The notes under the pieces: model-generated
What the model was told of the DNA's origin: nothing
The model's database searches: none
What the model saw: the letters and a program-made list of their open reading frames with translations, nothing else
Assembly (NCBI GenBank): GCA_054601695.1
Contig: BAAHQB010000234.1
Coordinates: forward strand, 124,001 to 188,000
Direction: 5' to 3'
Length of the DNA: 64,000 nucleotides
Origin: Amorphochlora amoebiformis
Lineage: Eukaryota; Cercozoa; Chlorarachniophyceae
Program-made: the position numbers and the translations under genes
Part shown: piece by piece, positions 1-64,000 of the stretch
Layout of the letters: each line of letters starts with the position of its first letter
Position numbering within the stretch: the stretch's first letter is position 1

Positions 1-21
1 TATATATATATATGTAATCAC

Positions 22-8464
<8,443 letters not shown>

Positions 8465-8702
8465 GGTGAAACACAGGTTCAACGGAAAACAGAGGTCAAC
8501 ACTCTCCAAGAAACTCCCCGAGACTTAAAAAGGAAAGTCCCGGTCGAATATCGGCGAATCCCGGGGAAATCTTCTGGAGATGTATTTCGCGGAGAATCCC
8601 GGGTGAATCCCAGCTATTCCGGGGAATCCCCGCGCGTTTTGAAAAGCGATAATGGAGTTTCACAGCATGCCGGGCGAAGAGGTTGGGGGAGACTCTGGAA
8701 AT
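8465..8702. promoter_or_regulatory. Putative bidirectional promoter between CEP89-like gene and IFT81
   Basis: Only 238 bp separate the two start codons, so both 5' UTRs and the promoter must lie here. The stretch has mixed composition with CpG, unlike the TA-rich surroundings. At about 8555-8632 it carries several copies of a GAATCCC core (GCGAATCCCGGGG, GAGAATCCCGGG, TGAATCCC, GGGAATCCCC). I see no TATA box. Repeated short GC-rich motifs in a shared upstream region suggest binding sites used in both directions; this is inference. Confidence 0.6.
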
Positions 8703-30343
<21,641 letters not shown>

Positions 30344-31358
30344 CCACTAATACTGCTATCTACTAGACCTACCTCGACTATTAGACGCAACCTTCATTGA
30401 GTTCATGTGCAGCTGGCATATACATAGGTCTATATATTGTTATCGAAAGCTTGATGTGGATGCTGGTTATCTAATATCTGATATACGCATATCTATATAT
30501 TAATATATATTTGTATACATATATAGACGAATTCTTATATATGATAATCGTGATCCGAGGGAACTAGATGAATAATACCTAGAATACTAGAATACTCTAT
30601 ATATTGATTCAAAATGGACTTAATCTAGTAAATCTAGTAAATCGGTGCTTTTCTGTATATCACAGAACTTGACTCACTGTTGTAGATGCGTATCCGGCAT
30701 ATCATCGGATTTGACAACTTCTAGAACTTAAAGAATTTTAACGCCTGCAGCTGCGCATATGAGCCACCATTCTCTAGATTCTAGCCAGTACACAAGGTAC
30801 AATGACTACAATAAATGAGTGGACAACTTGTTTTATGCAGAGTACGGGAGCTTGCATCTGATCACAACTTCATTAAGAAATTATCGAGTCATGCTAGACT
30901 CTAGAACTGTGGCACTGGCCACGTACATATACGCTATTGACACGTGGTATATATATAGTAGCCTGACTACTAATTAATATCTAGAATATTAGTTTATATA
31001 GTTGTATACGTATACGGGTATATATGCGATATACTCATTGTATAATTCTAGAATTATAACTTACTAGTACTTACGTACGTATTGATGTACTTATTCTGAG
31101 CATACGTATCACTCAGTATACTGAGCATACGTACCACTCAGTATACTGAGCATACGTACTTGATCATACTAGCCTAGTAGCTAGCCTTTGATACGTATCT
31201 GCGTATACGTACGTATATGTACGTACGCATACATATGCATGCGTACGTACATCTGATAGTTATCATAATACTTAAGAAAGTAAGTACGTGTCATGGTACG
31301 TACACATACGCGTACATGTATATGATAATCATGAGAGACTATAACAAACAATATGCAC

Positions 31359-31423
<65 letters not shown>

Positions 31424-32129
31424 CATATATATATTAGCCTATCATCCGTTGAATAGATGTGGTGTGTAGATTATCGATCCAGTGCATCTAGCCTAGTCTA
31501 GTAGTGAGTTTCAATACCCTCTACTAGTCTAGACCCTAGAAATAACACACACCCAAATTTTTTAAGTCTCAGAGAGTTTTGGAATCATAAATTATGATCT
31601 ATTTGACATTATTTAATTGACGTTAACCGTGGTTCAAGCAGCTTCAGGTTCTATTCATTTTTAGGAGACCAGAATTCGTGTCTCCAGACTATCCTAGTAT
31701 CTAGCCAATGTGTGTACTCTTTCACTAATTGGAGTCTGACACTCAAAGTTGACAAGCGAGGCCCTGGTTCAGAAGATCTTAGAAGATTTCAAAACAGGAA
31801 CTAGAGGAAGCTTACTAAAAATCATCAGGTAGTCCGTCTATAGTAGTTACTACTAGTACCTACTACCGTTAGACTACAAGAAACTCTAGAAAACTCTGTT
31901 CACAATCCACTGTTCACACGTGTTCACCGTGTTCAACCGTGTTCACACGTGTTCACCGTGTTCAACTGTGTTCACACGTGTTCACACGTGTTCAGCGTGT
32001 TCAAACGTGTTCAGCGTGAGGCTGGAGTTAATTGTAGCGAAGTATTCGAACGGGAGGGAGTTGAGAATGTTTTGATAATAGTATATTGATTATACTAGTT
32101 ATAGTATATATATATAGTGTTGGTTTTCA
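30344..32129. other. Convergent intergenic region between IFT81 and the LRR gene
   Basis: Both flanking genes end here, so terminators and polyadenylation sites are expected. The sequence is mostly unique and AT-rich. Two small tandem repeats stand out: a unit of about 24 bp containing CTGAGCATACGTA at about 31094-31165, and a GTGTTCACAC/GTGTTCACC repeat at about 31905-32020. A (TA)n tract lies at about 31372-31436. A splice-bounded frame at about 31763-31828 is discussed under rejected items. No gene is called. Confidence 0.55.
31905..32020. repeat. GTGTTCACACGTGTTCACC repeat
   Basis: About nine short units between the convergent IFT81 and LRR genes. Confidence 0.9.
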
Positions 32130-42961
<10,832 letters not shown>

Positions 42962-43461
42962 CAAGTGTAATCTACAGACAATATGCAGATATTTGTTTTG
43001 AATATCCTGGATTTCAGATATTAATATAGGATATCTATATATCATTAAATATATTATCTGTATATTGCAATATTTAAATTTGACATATTTTATATATCTT
43101 CTCGATATCCAAATATTAATATTCATATCTTGGCAATATATACTTCCAATATACCATCCACTTCGGCGTGTCGGACCCGAGACAGCTGTCTTCGGTCATC
43201 TCCTGACATTCCCTTCTTCCCCCCCCCCCGCCCCCCCCTTTCTTTAAGAAAACCAGATTTTGGCATGATTTTGAAAAAGTTTCTGCGCTTTTTCTCTTTA
43301 AAAAATTTTTATGTCGGCTGATATCATCAGCTTTGACACATATCGGACACTCCGATTAACGAAGCTCTTCTACTCCTTCCCTTCCCCTCCCCTCGGAGTC
43401 AATTAATCTTAGAAAACGATAACGAAGCAGATTCGTGGAACTCAGCAGATTTGAGACTAAA
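42962..43461. promoter_or_regulatory. Putative bidirectional promoter between LRR gene and CCDC174-like gene
   Basis: The 500 bp between the two divergent start codons is non-repetitive apart from a C-rich run at about 43220-43239. A near-perfect palindrome, CCGAGACAGCTGTCTTCGG with core GACAGCTGTC, lies at about 43177-43195 and could bind a dimeric factor. A pyrimidine-rich stretch lies just before the CCDC174 start (about 43366-43393). Shared use in both directions is inferred from geometry. Confidence 0.5.
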
Positions 43462-54842
<11,381 letters not shown>

Positions 54843-54870
54843 AAATATAAGAGATCATATAGCATAATAT

Positions 54871-57420
<2,550 letters not shown>

Positions 57421-57997
57421 GTTAATAGTGATATCTACTAGGTCTAGAATATAGTCGCCGGATGTTTTCATGATCTTGAACTAGTGAAGTTGAAGTGGCA
57501 CGAACTTGTTAATAAGTTTTCAAAAAAACTGTTGAGTTGGGTTACTCAATTTAAAGTAGAGATTGCATTAATTACTTGGGTATCGTGGCAATGTGGAGTC
57601 GCAGCCTTCTAGCCAGAGGACCTAAAGCGCCAGTTTTCGAACAATCCAATCCGGCGAGATTTGTTTCGGTGTGAATAATGGTTTAGTCGGCTATTGTTAA
57701 ACTAGATCGATCTATGCGCAGACTCGGCGTATATATACTAATTAGAGTCATCTAACTCATCTTACCTACAACATCCGATCATAACAATAGGCACGGTAAT
57801 ATAGTTTTAATCAATTTGCAAATTCATATAGTCAGATAGCACTTCGGTGGTCAGATCTCAGCTACGTGGTGCGTGTAGACCTTGCCCGGCTTCATGATAG
57901 CCGTAATGTACCCTCTGGTAATGTACCCTCTGGTAATTTACCCTCTGGTTATGTAACCAGAGGGCACTCGTGCGGTTGGGGTCCTAGTCAGCCATGA
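57421..57997. other. Convergent intergenic region between GYP gene and tetraspanin gene
   Basis: Unique AT-rich sequence with no (TA)n tract. A 16-bp unit TAATGTACCCTCTGGT is repeated about four times with variation at about 57906-57963. Both neighbours end here, so 3' processing signals are expected. No coding sequence is supported. Confidence 0.5.
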
Positions 57998-63652
<5,655 letters not shown>

Positions 63653-64000
63653 TATGATGGATTCTGGAGAGTCTCCAGGATTCTCCAAACCTTCCTTTCA
63701 ATACCGAGGAATTAATTGCCTATATTTAAAAATATTAAAATATCGGCCTCGGCACCCAAACATGGTCTCCCGCTTGGTGACGGCTATCCCTTGGCGGCCT
63801 CCTGCTGCTGTTTTCTAACGATTTTCTCTCAATTCTCCTCGGATTTTTTCAAATCTATATAGGGTAGACTCTTGGGTTACTTTACGAAAGGGAGAATGCA
63901 TTATATCGTTCAAATCTTCAATTTTTTGTGGAAAGGTCTAGCGGTCTCCTGAACGATGCGATCTGGAGGACGTAGGACGTGTATATCTCCTCATCCATGG
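63653..64000. other. Upstream region of the tetraspanin gene
   Basis: The remaining 348 bp up to the window edge are unique mixed-composition DNA upstream of the tetraspanin start codon. By analogy with the two other divergent pairs it could be a shared promoter, but no gene on the right is visible. I see no convincing plus-strand start with a donor. Confidence 0.35.

Noticed and set aside
31763-31828. Open splice-bounded island coding ALVQKILEDF between IFT81 and the LRR gene
   Set aside because: It lies after the IFT81 stop codon and has no partner exons; it may be a decayed copy of an IFT81 exon, but similarity is too weak to call by eye.

Overview
The window is nuclear DNA of a flagellated or ciliated eukaryote. 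No prokaryotic feature, rRNA or tRNA was found. Three patterns run through it. (1) Very long (TA)n microsatellites fill most of the sequence. (2) Blocks of TTAGGG/CCCTAA, the vertebrate/fungal/algal type of telomere repeat, lie inside introns in both orientations. (3) Short islands of 14-156 bp of normal composition are exons, each bounded by GT...AG. The long Tyr/Ile 'YIYIYI' reading frames are translations of (TA)n and are not genes. The genetic code looks standard, since conserved proteins end at TAA and TGA. The species cannot be named from this sequence; TTAGGG repeats plus IFT81, CEP89 and a tetraspanin would fit several protist, algal or zoosporic fungal lineages.

Joining the islands by splice phase gives six gene models, about 105 exons in all. 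From left to right they are: a CEP89-like centriole distal-appendage protein (minus, 22-8464, 3' end outside the window); IFT81 of the intraflagellar transport B complex (plus, 8703-30343, about 40 exons); a leucine-rich-repeat protein (minus, 32130-42961, 15 exons, 274 codons); a CCDC174-like protein (plus, 43462-54842, 18 exons, 336 codons); a GYP-repeat protein (plus, about 54871-57420, model incomplete); and a tetraspanin-like four-helix membrane protein (minus, 57998-63652, 10 exons, 218 codons).

The order is minus/plus, minus/plus, plus/minus. CEP89 and IFT81 are head to head with 238 bp between start codons. The LRR gene and the CCDC174 gene are head to head with 500 bp between them. 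IFT81 and the LRR gene converge, as do the GYP gene and the tetraspanin. Two ciliary genes therefore appear to share one bidirectional promoter.

The most unusual aspect is the introns. Many run as GTATAT...(TA)n...ATATAG, so the microsatellite itself supplies both splice sites and makes the intron self-complementary. In others the telomere-like array touches the exon and supplies the donor (GTTAGGG, GTTAACCC, GTAACCC) or the acceptor (CCCTAG in place of CCCTAA). Introns also carry tandem, sometimes inverted, partial copies of the neighbouring exon.

Gene identities come from my recall of the protein families and from phase-consistent splicing. No database search or transcript was available.
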